Of a stretch of DNA of 64,000 nucleotides, positions 21,885-32,345 are shown in pieces. This DNA is from Callorhinus ursinus (taxonomy: Eukaryota; Chordata; Mammalia; Carnivora; Otariidae). The stretch covers positions 7,999,470 through 8,063,469 of the forward strand of contig NW_020312867.1 of assembly GCF_003265705.1 (NCBI RefSeq), in the 5' to 3' direction. Within the stretch, counting starts at the first letter, position 1. Each line of letters begins with the position of its first letter. The notes under the pieces are model-generated. The model ran no database searches. It saw only the letters and a list, made by a program, of their open reading frames with translations, and was not told the DNA's origin. A program made the translations under genes and the position numbers.

Positions 21885-22090
21885 GATGATTAAGAGCCTG
21901 GATTCTGGCTGACCTGGGTTCGAATCTCAGCTCCACCACCTACCGGCTGTGTGACCTTGGTCAAGTTACGTAATCGCTCCGTGGTTTGGTTTCCGGGGCT
22001 GTAAAATGCGATCCTAACAGTCTCTGTCTTGGAGGTTTCTCTGAGGAGTAACTTAGACCAGGGCCCGGTCCCTGTGGGTGCTAGGTGTCT
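21885..22090 (+). repeat. MIR SINE, nearly full (sense)
   Basis: 'gattaagagcctggattctg', 'acctgggttcgaatctcagc', 'ggctgtgtgaccttggtcaa', 'ggctgtaaaatgcgatccta' and 'gaggagtaacttagaccagg' occur in MIR order. This is one of the best preserved MIRs in the window. Confidence 0.85.
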
Positions 22091-22142
22091 GCTCCTTCCC
22101 ATTAATGCTCTTCCCGCCCGCCTTTTCTTCTCCTGTCAATGC

Positions 22143-22182
22143 TGCCTCCCTCCCTCCCTGCCTCCCTCCCTCCCTCCTTCCA
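22143..22182. repeat. (CCCT)n simple repeat
   Basis: 'cctccctccctccctgcctc' and continuation. The rest of 22183-22620 is GC-rich unique sequence in which I see no supported gene; overlapping long frames on both strands reflect base composition. Confidence 0.8.
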
Positions 22183-22624
22183 GACTCTGTGGCCCTGTGC
22201 TTACCCCTTGTCCCCCAGGCATCTTGCTGGCTGCCCCATCCTTTCACTGTGCAGAGAGGAGGGGGGCCCAGGCTCGGGGCCAGGCTGCCCCAGGAGCAGT
22301 TGCTGAGCCAGGTGGTTGGAGCTCTTCCCTGGGCCCCGCCCACCACGAGTGCGAGGAGCTGCCTTTGTGCCACCGAGTGACAGTCTCTCTTGGCGCATTT
22401 GGCAGAACCGTGCATCTGGCCCGGGTGCAGCTGAGATGCTCGGCCTGGCAGGCAGCGGCCTCGGGAGGCAGGGTGCTCTGGGATGCCCTTGCCATCCACC
22501 TGCGTGGCCCTGCAGGAAGGGTGTGCCCAGCCCCACGGGAGCCCCCTGGTGCCCGGCATGGTGCCCACCACGCGGCGGGAGTGCAGCCAGCGGGTAGGCA
22601 TGGACAGTCGTATCAGCTCTCCTG

Positions 22625-23125
22625 AGCCCTTGCTTTGTTCCAGTCCTTGCTGTGAGTGCAAATTCCTTGCATCTTGACAGCCACCGGACAGGGCAGGGAC
22701 CGGTATCATTCCCCATTTTAGAGATGAGCAAACCGAGTCACAGAAAAGTGGAGGAAATTGCTCGAGGTGGGCTGGGTGGAGGAAAGGACACCTGCAGGAG
22801 GGAAGGCATTTTACTGAGGAGGAAACAAGGCGAGTCCTGGTCCACGACGTGAAGCCGGCGATCCTCTGCTACCTCTCAGCTGGTAGGCCCGCGGGGCTGG
22901 TCTCGGACATGGGGGCCCTCCCTCCTCGTGCGGGGCGACGCTGGGAAGAGCAGCAGGCTCTGTGCTCCGGGCCGTTCAGCCAGTGTCTCAGGCTTCACAG
23001 TTCTTTGAGAGGATTGCCCTTATTTTCCAGGTGAGAAGCCCGAGGCCCAGAGAAGGCAAAGACCGTGCCTGAAGTCACACAACCAGTACATGAGACTCGG
23101 AAGTCCCACTTTTCTGTCTTCCGAC
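22625..23125 (-). repeat. MIR SINE fragments (antisense)
   Basis: 22650-22830 has 'cccattttagagatgagcaa' and 'gagtcacagaaaagtggagg'. 22990-23110 has 'cttattttccaggtgagaag', 'cccgaggcccagagaagg' and 'tgcctgaagtcacacaacca'. Confidence 0.65.
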
Positions 23126-23334
23126 GTGGAGGCCTGGGGTGGGAGGGCGAAGACAGGGGCGTGCCTGCCGCCACTCTTCCGTTCTGTCTTTGCTGCCAAG
23201 GCCAGGCCCTGGTGCCCCTCTGCCCACCATTTGCAGAAAGGCCTGGGCACAGGCATCTCCACTTGGTGCTGGAAGCCAGGCCTGCCAGGCATCACTGTGC
23301 TCATCTTCCTTCCTCCCTGCCTGCCTATCTGACT

Positions 23335-23650
23335 TGGAAGATATAAAATACAATAAAGTGCCTGGAGTACACACATCTAATGTGTGCAATTCAATGAATT
23401 TTTATGCAGGAACACACCTGTGTGACTACCATCCAGATGCAGATGAAGAACGTCCCCAGGCACCAGCACACTCCCTCCGGCCCATCCCCCAGGTAACCAC
23501 TCTTCTGATTTTTTTCACTGAAGTATGGTTGACACACCATGTTACATTAGTTTCTGCTGTACGCTATTCTGATTTTTATCACTGTGCAGTTTGCTTGTTC
23601 TCAAAATTCATATAAGTGCAATCGTACTCATCGCGTCCATTGGACAGATG
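23335..23650 (-). mobile_element. L1 3'-end fragments (antisense, old)
   Basis: 'gtgcaattcaatgaattttt', 'tgactaccatccagatgcag', then a second piece with 'cactgaagtatggttgacac' and 'tgttacattagtttctgctg', and 'ttcatataagtgcaatcgta'. All are familiar antisense L1 3'-end text. Confidence 0.7.
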
Positions 23651-23949
23651 AGTCAAGTACAGACCACAGAGGGGAGGTTGGCCCACTGGCATCTCAGAGC
23701 CCGGCACCTTTGTAAATGGCTTTGAGCGGAGAAACAAGGGCGGTGGGCACTCGCCAGTGCCCCCCAGCACGCAGGTGCTTTATTTGTCTGATCAGAAGAA
23801 GTGCAACTCCTAGCTCCTTGTGGACAGGATGGTTAGGTGCCTAATATTGTTCATCCAGAGGGATGAAACACAGGGATCCTGGGATCTTTTGCAATCCAGA
23901 AAATGTGAGGCAGTTTGCCGCTTCAGGAGCTCAGGGAGAGGCTCGCTGT

Positions 23950-24365
23950 CTCTACTGGATTGAATAACGTTCCTCCCCTCCCCAACTCATGTCCACCTGA
24001 AACCTCAGAATGGGACATTGTTTAGAAAATATTTAGAAATAGTGTCTTTGCAGATGTAATAAAGGGAAGGTGAAGTCATACTGGATGAGGGTAGATCCTA
24101 GTCCGACGGCTGGCATCCTTATGAGAGCAGGGAAATCTGGACACAGACACAGACGTCCAGGGAGGACACCATGTGGTGACAGGGAGAGATTGGAGTGACG
24201 GGCCTATAAGCTGGAGTACCAAGGATTGTTGGCAATCCCCACAGGGCCCCACTGACACCTCGATTTCAGACCTCCAGCTTCCAGAATTGTGGGAGCATAA
24301 GTTTCTGTGGTCTCAAGCCAGTTTGTGGTACGTTGTTACAGCAGCCCCAGAGAACAAACACAACG
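23950..24365 (+). mobile_element. MLT1-type solo LTR (old)
   Basis: 'tactggattgaataacgttc', 'agtgtctttgcagatgtaat', 'gaaatctggacacagacaca', 'cagacctccagcttccagaa' and 'gtttgtggtacgttgttac' follow the order seen in 30140-30600 and 31765-32345. LTR only, no internal region. Confidence 0.7.
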
Positions 24366-24659
24366 TCCAAGCCTGAGGTCTGGGATCTGCCACCATTGAC
24401 CCTGCACCTGGGTGGGGTCCATCTCAGGAGAGAAACCCAGGACGCACAGAGAAGCTGCGGAGGATGTCCCAGCAAGAGCCCAGAGCTCGGGGCGCAAATG
24501 CTCGCCTTACTGGGGGTGGAAGACAGAAAAATACCTCTCCTCTCAGGTGCCAGTTCTAAAAGCAAGAACCAAAAAGTATCTCGACAGATGACCCTGATGT
24601 GAAACCAGCACATTCTAGAGTGTCACCCGACCACACAGTGAACAGTTTGCCGACCCCGC

Positions 24660-25170
24660 TGCCAGGCAGATCTGCTTTCCTCTGGCCACAGCTCCTCTTG
24701 GCTTTATTATTCCCATTTCACAGATGTGGAAATGGAGGCTCTGGGAGTTTAAGTGACTAAAGCCGCAGGAGTGACGGCCCAGGCTTTGGGACCTTGTGAT
24801 TTTGGGTACCTAACTCCCCCTTCCTGAGCATCCCATTAGCTGAAGCACAGGTAACAAGATGCATTCCTGATGGAGCTGCCTTCTCAAGCATGTCACACTA
24901 CATCTTCACACAGGCCTGGGAGACCGCTATTACCAACCCCATCTTACAGCCGGAAACCCCGAGGCTCAGCGAGGAAAGGGATGTGCCTGAGGGACATGCA
25001 CAAAACCAGAGAAATGTAGGCAAATCTCATCTTGCAGCGTTCTTGTGCAATTTGAGTTGAATACGAGATGACAATGTGAATGGACCTGATACACAGTTGG
25101 TGCTTAATAAAGGCTTGCTTGAAGTCTCACAGCCAGTGACTGGTGGAAGGAAGAATTCACTCCCAGGTCT
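24660..25170 (-). repeat. MIR SINE fragments (antisense)
   Basis: 'tcccatttcacagatgtgga' (24710-24729), 'accccatcttacagccggaa' (24937-24956), and 'agttggtgcttaataaaggc' (25096-25115), which is the MIR 3' end in the opposite sense. Boundaries are approximate. Confidence 0.55.
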
Positions 25171-26390
25171 GTCTCACCCCGGAGCCCTTTTCAGCCCCTC
25201 CTTCCACGTGAAGCAATGAGAATGGTGCCTGGCACAGAATGAGCCTTCCAGAAGGGTTAACTTTGTCAAAATATTCCTTTCAGAAAGTTTGAAAACGTGA
25301 CTCTTATGCAGAAGGTTTATTTAACTCATGAATGCGAGGACCAGCAGGACGGTTCAATGGGGGACAAGATGGCAAATTAGGTAGAAAACTGGTTAATGTC
25401 TTACAGTGACAAAACCATAAGCTTTAGCTTTATTTTTAGTTCAGGACAAAACCGTTTGCAACTGTGCATCTTTTACAAGTTAAAGTATAACCTCACCGAG
25501 TAGGAAGTCTGATCAATAATAAACAGCAAAGTCAAACAAAGGTATGTCTCCTAGAGAATCAGGTGACCCAGTCAGGCTGATCAGACAGCGTCTGAGAATG
25601 ACCTCGAAAGGGCACACTGACTTCCTTTTGTCTTATGTCTCTGTCTTGGATATTTTTCTTTACAACACTTATTACCACCAGTACCACTACTATTACTATG
25701 ATTCGGCTTCTCTCTGCTGAAGGGCAGCTCACAGAGCTCATAGGTTCCTTAGAAGGACACACAGACCCCACTGTCCCCTTCACACAGGGGCCCAGGGCAG
25801 AGCCCTCGCCCACAACTGATAGTCTGGGACAACACTGGCCAGAGAGCAGATCCCACACAGGCTGAAGTGGGGTGGGGTTGGGGGCCAGCAGAAGAGTCCT
25901 ATGGCCCTGTTGTTGTGTTACTAACCATGCCATGGAAACATCTCTAGCGTATCACCTGTCAAGTAAAATAAAGCAGCCCATACCTGAGAAGTGTGTGGGG
26001 GGGTGTGTGATCCCATGTAGGTCCATATGTGTATGTATGTGCATTTGTGGTGTGCATACGTTTATAAGTATAAATGCATTTGTATGTACAAGTATGGATA
26101 CATTGATTTATAAGTGTGCATGTAGGAAAGCTCTCTGGAGAAATACCGGCCCCCCCCGACCCCCCCACTCAGTCCCAGTGCGGGGATGTGAGGATGAAGG
26201 GGGAACAGTCCTGTAGAACCCACTGCACTGTTGACGTTGGTGACCTGCAACGTGTCTTCCTGTGTTACTCTCTTCCTGTATGCTATCTAAAATATATTCG
26301 TGTATGTACCTATACAGCGTATGGTAGATTTCTGGCAGCTTGTCCCAGGGACTAAGAATGGGAGGTGGTCTTTCCCACCGGTTTCCCCCC
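25171..26390. other. Unique intergenic sequence, nothing recognised
   Basis: Contains a degenerate GT/AT-rich stretch at 26020-26110 with 'gtgtatgtatgtgcatttgt'. No splice-consistent coding frame. Confidence 0.45.
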
Positions 26391-26394
26391 CACC

Positions 26395-26965
26395 CCCTGC
26401 CCCGTACTCTGGCTTCGCGTCATCGTTATTATTTGGGACCATGAACACCCCTCCGGCCCCGCCATCTCTGGGGACAGAGCCCAGGCTTGCAGGCGGGGAT
26501 CCCGGACGCCGGCCCCCCTGGGGTCCCGCGGGGTGAGCCGGAGGAAGGGGTGCTGGCCTCGCAGGGCGCTCTCGCCGGCCTCCCGGGCTGGGCCGGGTCC
26601 GCAGCTGACGGTGCGGGTGGGGGCGGGGAGCAGATGGACGGGGCGCCCGACGGCTCGGGGTCCCCTGGTCCCGTCCAGGTGGCTCCGGCCGACTACGGGC
26701 CAGCTGCGGGGGCCGGGGAGGGGCGGGCAGCCCGGATGGGGAGGGGACCCCGTTTTCCATGACAATGCCAAGGCGGCGCGTACAAAGGCGCCGCAATCAG
26801 CGTTTTATTGGTTCGAGTTAATTATCTGAGGAGGGAAGGGGGCGGGCGGGGCTCGGCGATTCCCTCGTGGGGTTGGGGATGGGCTGGGGTGGGGAGGCGA
26901 GACCTGAACGGGCGGGGGCGACGGGAAAGCGGCTTTTCTCAGTCTCGGCAGCCGGGAGCTCCGTG
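26395..26965. promoter_or_regulatory. CpG-rich block with CCAAT, SOX and homeodomain motifs
   Basis: Dense CG dinucleotides and GC boxes from about 26400 to 26960. Within it, 26780-26860 carries 'tacaaagg' (SOX-like), 'cgttttattgg' (CCAAT in reverse and a HOX-like TTTAT), 'gttaattatc' (26817-26826) and then 'gggggcgggcggggc' (GC boxes, about 26838-26852). This arrangement resembles a promoter or developmental enhancer. No coding exon with a recognisable domain is visible on either strand. A non-coding RNA start is possible but unproven. Confidence 0.5.
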
Positions 26966-26989
26966 GCAAAGCGCCATCGCCCCCTGGTG

Positions 26990-27560
26990 GGTACCTCGCT
27001 CATTCGTTCCCTCCCTCATTCATTAGTTCACTCGCTCGCCCATTCACTGTGTTGCTCGGCGGAGCATTGTAAGAGCGAAGTGCTGAGAACAGGGCCCTGC
27101 GGCAAGTGGGGCACAGTTTTTTTAAATGCCCGGTCCTGGGCTGGGCACCTCCTGGTTGCCATTCACACCAGCGAAAGGCTCTCAGCCTAGTGCTGCAGGC
27201 TGACTTATAGACAATTATAATGCAGCCTGATAAATGCTAGAGTGAGGGCAGCATGGCTGGATGCGGGGCCCAGAGGAGGATCTTTGGGAGAGGAGGGAAT
27301 CCCGGAGGGCTTACTGGAGGAGGCCCAGTTTCAGATAAGACCTGAGTGACAAGTGGCAACTAGCCAGGTGAGGGAGTGGAGGGGCATAGGAGATGAGGGC
27401 CTTGCCGGAAAAGGGTTCAGCAGGTGCAGAGCGGTTGCACAAAGATCAAGTAAGGTGCACTCTGGGAAGAGCAGCTTGCTGGGGGAGGATTCTGGAACTC
27501 ACTGTGCAAGGGTGGAGGTGGGCAATGAGGTGGATAAGTGGGCTGGGGTCAGATGAAAGT
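26990..27560 (+). repeat. L2-like old repeat with an 'attcattc' start
   Basis: Begins 'tcgctcattcgttccctccc' and 'tcattcattagttcactcgc', continues 'cagcctgataaatgctagag', 'ggcttactggaggaggccca' and 'cagataagacctgagtgaca', the order of the other L2-like copies. Confidence 0.5.
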
Positions 27561-27898
27561 GTGGGCTGTGGGTGGGGCGGCCTGGGAACACCTGTCAGAT
27601 CATTTCCAGTTTATCATTCTCTCCTTTAGGTTTGGGGAGAATTTGGCTGCCTCTACCCCCATCTAAATTGCTCCCATATGGATTCAGACCTTATCATTAT
27701 CCCCCCATGACCACTGTCCCGTTGTCTCCATGTGTCCCTTCAATTTGCTTTTCAGTCTGCCTGCACTCTGTTCCCCAAAACGACCTTTCTAAAAGCAAAA
27801 CCACGTGGCATTACTTTTCAAAGTTATAATGCATAGGATTTATAACCCAGTGGCTGTGACAGAAAACCCTTAATAATTGTTTAAACAAAGGAGAGGCA

Positions 27899-28087
27899 GG
27901 GCGCCTGGGTGGCTCAGTCGTTAAGCGTCTGCCTTCGGGCTCAGGTCATGATCCCGGGGTCCTGGGATCAAGCCCCACATCGGGCTCCCTGCTTGGCGGG
28001 AAGCCTGCTTCTCCCTCTCCCACTCCCCCTGCTTGTGTTCCCTCTCATTCTCTCTGTCAAATAAATAAATAAAATCTTTTAAAAAAA
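27899..28087 (+). mobile_element. Carnivore SINE (young arctoid type) with 17-bp target duplication
   Basis: Head 'gggcgcctgggtggctcagt', body 'gcttggcgggaagcctgctt' and 'cactccccctgcttgtgttc', tail 'aaataaataaataaaatctt'. Perfect duplication 'taaacaaaggagaggca' (27882-27898 and 28088-28104). Confidence 0.98.
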
Positions 28088-28104
28088 TAAACAAAGGAGA
28101 GGCA

Positions 28105-28495
28105 TTTCTCTTTCACGTCAATAAAGTCTGAAGGTAGGCAGTCTGGTGCTGGCATGGTGCTGCATAGTTTGGGGAACTGGACTCCTGTCTTGTTATTTCA
28201 CCATCTTCAGTATATGACTGCCATTTCATGGCCCAATGTGGCTGCTCAAACACCAGCCATCACATCTGCCTCCCAGATGGAGTGCCTTCCAGTCATCAGA
28301 AAGGAGAAAGGGGTCAAAAAGGGAGGGAAGTCACATATGATCTTTTTACTTATATTCTATTGGTCAGAACTTGATTACATGGCCACCCTAAGAACAAGAG
28401 AGGTTCCAGGCATCATGTGTCCAGATAAAAATTGGAGTTCTCTTTCAAAGGAAGAAATGGAGCCTGGATATTGGGGATAACCATCCGTCTCTGTC
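28105..28495. repeat. Old interspersed repeat, family not assigned (copy 2 of 3)
   Basis: Word order resembles 1890-2360: 'tttctctttcacgtcaataa', 'gtctgaaggtaggcagtctg', 'catggcccaatgtggctgct', 'accagccatcacatctgcct', 'tacatggccaccctaagaac'. The SINE at 27899 inserted into its left edge. Confidence 0.5.
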
Positions 28496-28499
28496 ACAC

Positions 28500-29480
28500 T
28501 CAAGAGTTCCACTTCTAGGAGTGTGTCTTACAGGTGCACAGCCATGTGACATATCTACAAGGTTATTCACTGCAGCATTGTTGGTGACAGCAGAAAACTG
28601 TAAACAAGTTCAATAGGGGACTTGTTAAACAAATTTGGGGACATCCGTAAAAGGGAACACTATGCAGCCATGAACATAAATGACCAAGCTCACTATGCAC
28701 TGATATGAAATGGTATTTCACACATCCCACTTTGGAAAATAGTTTGGCAACTTCTTATAAAGTTAAACATACACCTATCCATGACCCAGCAACTTCGTCT
28801 CTAGGTTTCTGCTCCCCCCACACCAAATCAAAACATATGTCCCCACAAGGACTTATATGCAAATGTTCATAACAGTTGTTTGTAACAGACAACTGGAGAC
28901 AGCCCACTGTCCATCAGCTAGTGAATGGATAAGCAAACTGATGAATCCATATCTTGGGATACCACACTGCAGGATACATGAGTGAACTACAGACGTGCAA
29001 CAACTAGGAAGAATCTCAAAGCATGCTGAGCAAAAACAAGCTGGACACATAAAACAACTTGCTACAATGATGCTCTTTATATCAAACTCTAGAACAGGTG
29101 AAGTGAGTCAAGCCATGGTACCAGAAACCAGATACGGTGGCTTCCTCTGGGAATGGAGGGATTGATTGGGAAGGGGCATGAACAAACTTGGGGAGCTGGA
29201 AATGTTGTGTATCACAACTGAGTGTTGGTTACACGAATGCGTTTCTCTGTATGTATATTATACCTCAATATTTTTTATAAAGCAAGGTGCGGAACAGCGA
29301 GTAAATGATGCTATCCTTTATGTTTACAATGAAAAGGAATTTGCTTGTATCTGCACAGACTCTCCGGGACAGGCTGGTAACAGTGGTTGCCTATGGAAGG
29401 GAAACTGGTGGCTGGGGCTGGGAAAGAGGGGGACTTTTCTCCATATCCTGTTGCACCTGTTGACCCTGAAAGACACAGGT
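28500..29480 (+). mobile_element. Old L1 3' end interrupted by another L1 3' end
   Basis: The outer element reads 'ttattcactgcagcattgtt', 'aggggacttgttaaacaaat' and 'actatgcagccatgaacata' up to about 28714, and resumes near 29281 with 'aagcaaggtgcggaacagcg' and 'taacagtggttgcctatgga'. Between them, 28715-29280 is a second L1 3' region with 'tggaaaatagtttggcaact', 'cagcaacttcgtctctaggt', 'gaatggataagcaaactgat' and 'ttatacctcaatattttt'. No frame survives. Confidence 0.7.
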
Positions 29481-29539
29481 GAATGTACTATGTAAATAGA
29501 AACTGAAAAGGAAGAGATCGGTGATGTGCAAATTTGACA

Positions 29540-29830
29540 TCGACAAGCCCCTGCTTTAAACCCCTCGATGGCTCCCCCCTTGCCATCAGTGCAAAGTTCA
29601 AACTCTGAGCTCTCCCTGCCTCACCTGCCCACCCCCCCAACCACCCCCAACCACCCCAGCAGTACCCTCTCCAGCTACTTGCCACTCCCCACAGACAGCT
29701 CAGCTCCAGGCTCTCTCAGTTCTTTGTGCCCATGCTGTGCCCTCAGCCGCTCCTGTCTCGGAAGGCTCGGCTGCTGGTGAAGCTCTCCCCAGTCCCCAGT
29801 CTGAGTGGGTTCCCCTGTCCCCCTTGGTCC
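29540..29830 (-). repeat. L2-like repeat fragment (antisense)
   Basis: 'aacccctcgatggctccccc', 'catcagtgcaaagttcaaac', 'cactccccacagacagctc' and 'cccatgctgtgccctcagcc' fit antisense L2-like text. Confidence 0.5.
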
Positions 29831-30139
29831 TGCAGCACTCTGCCCCGCCCCTTCCTCATCGGTCCAGACCACTGTGTTTATTGGTGCTAGCTGTGAGCTG
29901 GCCTCCTGGGTCCCCGGAGACAGATGGGAGCCATCTCTGGGGACAAACCTGCTTCCATGTCTATTCTCCTCCAGGTAGAGGGCTCCTCCCGCCCAGCGAT
30001 TCTGACGGAGTCCTCTCTCCCCAGGCCCAGCTCTGGCCTAGGGCAAAGGCCTTGATAAAATGTGTTGTTTTAAAATCAAGTATTTGCTGCCCAGAGAATA
30101 CATTTCATGAGAAGACCAACGGGGCCTTTTAGAACACAG

Positions 30140-30600
30140 AGAGAAAACACACCATTGTGGGATTATGTGATATGTCCAAGTCCTAACCCCTGGTTCCTGT
30201 GAATGTGACCTTCGGAAATGGGGTCCTTGCGGATATAAAGTATAAGGTTGTGCTGGGTAAGGGTGGGCCCTAATCCATGGGCTGGTGTCTTTATGAGAGG
30301 AGGGAAATCTGGACACAGACACAGACGTCCAGGGAGGACTCCGGTGGTGATGTGGCCAGAGAGTGGAGTGACGGGCCTACAGGCCCACGCACACCAAGGA
30401 CCACGGGCAACCCCGGCAAGGAGCTAGGAGGTGTCCTCCCCTGGAGCCCTTAGAGAGAGCAAGGCCCTGCCGATACCCCGATGTCAGACTTCCCGCCTCA
30501 GAACTAGAAGAAATTTCTGTTGCCTTAAACCACCCAGTTCGTGGTAATGTGGGACTTGAGCCCTAGGAAACTTTATACACACTAAACCAGTCAACACCTA
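30140..30600 (+). mobile_element. MLT1-type solo LTR (old)
   Basis: 'aatgtgaccttcggaaatgg', 'gggtccttgcggatataaag', 'gaaatctggacacagacaca' (an identical run is present in the LTR at 23950), 'acaccaaggaccacgggcaa', 'tctgttgccttaaaccaccc' and 'ccctaggaaactttatacac'. LTR only. Confidence 0.75.
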
Positions 30601-30639
30601 AGACAATTACGGGTAGTGACGAGCACTTTGGAAAAATAA

Positions 30640-30830
30640 AACAAAACATGAAACAGGGTGTGTGACAGGGAGTGATTGGGAACAGCATCACCTTAGCCAG
30701 GGTGGTCAGGGAAGGCATCTTGGAGGAGGTGATGTTTCAGTGGAGACGGACAAGATGAGGACCCCACCGTGTAAGTAGCAGGCGGAGGTGCTGGGGGCAG
30801 GCGCGAGGCTTGGCGTGTTTGAAAGCTACT
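30640..30830 (+). repeat. L2-like old repeat fragment (sense)
   Basis: 'tggtcagggaaggcatcttg', 'gaggaggtgatgtttcagtg' and 'ggagacggacaagatgagga' match the L2-like order. Confidence 0.6.
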
Positions 30831-30999
30831 GGATGCAGGCCTGATGATGGCGGACACCTTGCTGGGGTCTTTGGGGGAAGTCCCCAGGACTGAAGCAGGA
30901 AGGGACTGTCCTGTCTTTGCCTCCGTAGGTCTCAGAACCTGCTGTGGGGCTGATGCGGGTCACCCCTCGGCTGGGGCCGGCTGGCAGCCGATGGAGGAG

Positions 31000-31135
31000 G
31001 CCAGCTTCACAGCTGACACTCTGGCTGTAATTGTGATTAACTACCGGGTCCTCTTCCCGGCTCAGGCCTGAGGCCGCGGGTGCGACAGCTGCAGAGTGAA
31101 GCAATGAGGCCAGGAAGGGGTTAATGGGCTGCCCC
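31000..31135. promoter_or_regulatory. Candidate conserved element with paired homeodomain sites
   Basis: Non-repetitive sequence containing 'tgtaattgtgattaactacc' (31026-31045), two TAAT/ATTA cores separated by a few bases, followed by 'caatgagg' and 'ggggttaatgggctg'. The look is that of a conserved non-coding element, but conservation is not tested. Confidence 0.3.
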
Positions 31136-31316
31136 TCCATCTGAGCCCTTCACACAATGAGGCGGAGGTGGGGGGGGCCTCTGGTGGGGGCGTGTGGCCT
31201 CAGCTGGGGTGAGTGAGTGGAGGGGACAGAGGCCTTATCCTTGGGGACGAGGCCAGTACTCTGTGGGGAGAGGGGTCAGAGCCCGCCCCCCTGTTGTTAT
31301 TTCCATCCATCCCCAT

Positions 31317-31336
31317 CCCCCCCCCCCCCCCCCCCC
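31317..31336. repeat. Poly(C) run of 20
   Basis: Twenty consecutive C. This is a hotspot for length errors and a possible i-motif or G-quadruplex former. Confidence 0.95.
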
Positions 31337-31764
31337 AGCCAGAGCATCCCAGACAACTGCCCTCTGGGCTCCAAAGTGGGCAGCATCGTCAGCCTCACGG
31401 AATTCTGAAGCACAGTTTGAAAGTCAAAGAATTGTAGAATCGTGAAATGTCACCGCGGAGGGGGAGCTCATTTATTCCTGTTGCTTTCAAGCTTTTTTGC
31501 TTAATTGTTAGCATCGAAGCCCAGAGGCCGCACCCCCGCCTCATTTTCTCCCCCAATAATAAATAGTGTGTTGATTACCTTGAGAGTGGCCTGGGTGTCA
31601 GCCTAAATCATTCATCCCCAGCGCTGCCACTGAGAACTGGGGCACGTTGGGGGGTCCCGACAAACGTCTCACTATGCAACCACCACCACACGGATACATA
31701 GAACATTTCCCTCACCCCAGAAAGTTCCCTCATGCGCCTTTGGGGTCAATATCATTTCCCCCTA

Positions 31765-32345
31765 ATCCCTGGTTGAATAAGGGCCCCCCAAATCCAAAGA
31801 CATGGAGTTCTAGTCCCTGAGTTTTGTAAATGTTACCTTATTTGGAGAAGGGATCTTTGCAGATGTGATTAAATGAAGGATCTTGAGGTGAAGAGATGGC
31901 TGGATTACCCAGGTGGACCTTCAGTGCCATCACCTAGGTCCTTATGAGAGAGAGGCAGGTGCCCCCAGCCGGCTCAGTCGGTAGAGCACGCGACTCCTGA
32001 TCTTGGCGTCGTGAGTTCAAGCCCCACATTGGGTGAAGGGCTTACTGAAAAAAAAAAAGAGAGAGAGAGAGAGAGACAGAGAAGCAAACTTGCAGAGGGG
32101 GAGGCTGGTGACCATGGAGGCAGAGAGTGAGGGTTGTGGCCACAAGCCAGGGACTGGCTGGAGCCACCAGAAACTGGAAGAGGCAAGGAACAGCTTTTCC
32201 CATGGAGCCTTCTGAGGGAGTGCAACCCCGCAGACACCTTCATTTCAGACTTTTGGCCTGGGAACCGTAAGAGAGTAAATTTCTGTTGTTCTAAGCCATC
32301 CAGTTTGTGGTACTTTGTTCTAGTAGCTGTAAGAAATGAATACAC
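31765..32345 (+). mobile_element. MLT1-type solo LTR split by a tRNA-Lys-like SINE
   Basis: 'catggagttctagtccctga', 'ttgcagatgtgattaaatga', then after the SINE 'ggcaaggaacagcttttccc', 'gcagacaccttcatttcaga', 'ttctgttgttctaagccatc' and 'cagtttgtggtactttgttc'. LTR only. Confidence 0.75.
31960..32060 (+). mobile_element. tRNA-Lys-like short SINE (possible tRNA pseudogene)
   Basis: 31965-32034 keeps an almost complete tRNA-like outline: 'ggctcagtcggtagagcacg' (D-arm and A box), 'cgactcctgatcttgg' (anticodon arm region) and 'gagttcaagccccac' (T-arm, B box), then 'gggtgaagggcttactg' and an A run. There is no CT-rich body. It is closer to the parent tRNA than the other SINEs in the window. The acceptor stem is not paired well enough to call a functional tRNA. 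Confidence 0.75.

Noticed and set aside
22029..22731. Overlapping long open frames on both strands (up to about 218 codons)
   Set aside because: Three or more frames are open at once in GC-rich DNA, none with a known domain or splice context. The plus-strand frame starts inside a MIR.
26287..26829. Frames of 139-169 codons over the 26.4-kb CpG block as a possible gene
   Set aside because: Several frames are open simultaneously, proline/glycine/arginine-rich, with no domain and no clear splice pair. The block is better treated as regulatory.
31965..32034. Functional tRNA-Lys gene
   Set aside because: The acceptor stem pairs poorly and an A run follows, inside an LTR; SINE or retropseudogene is the better call.
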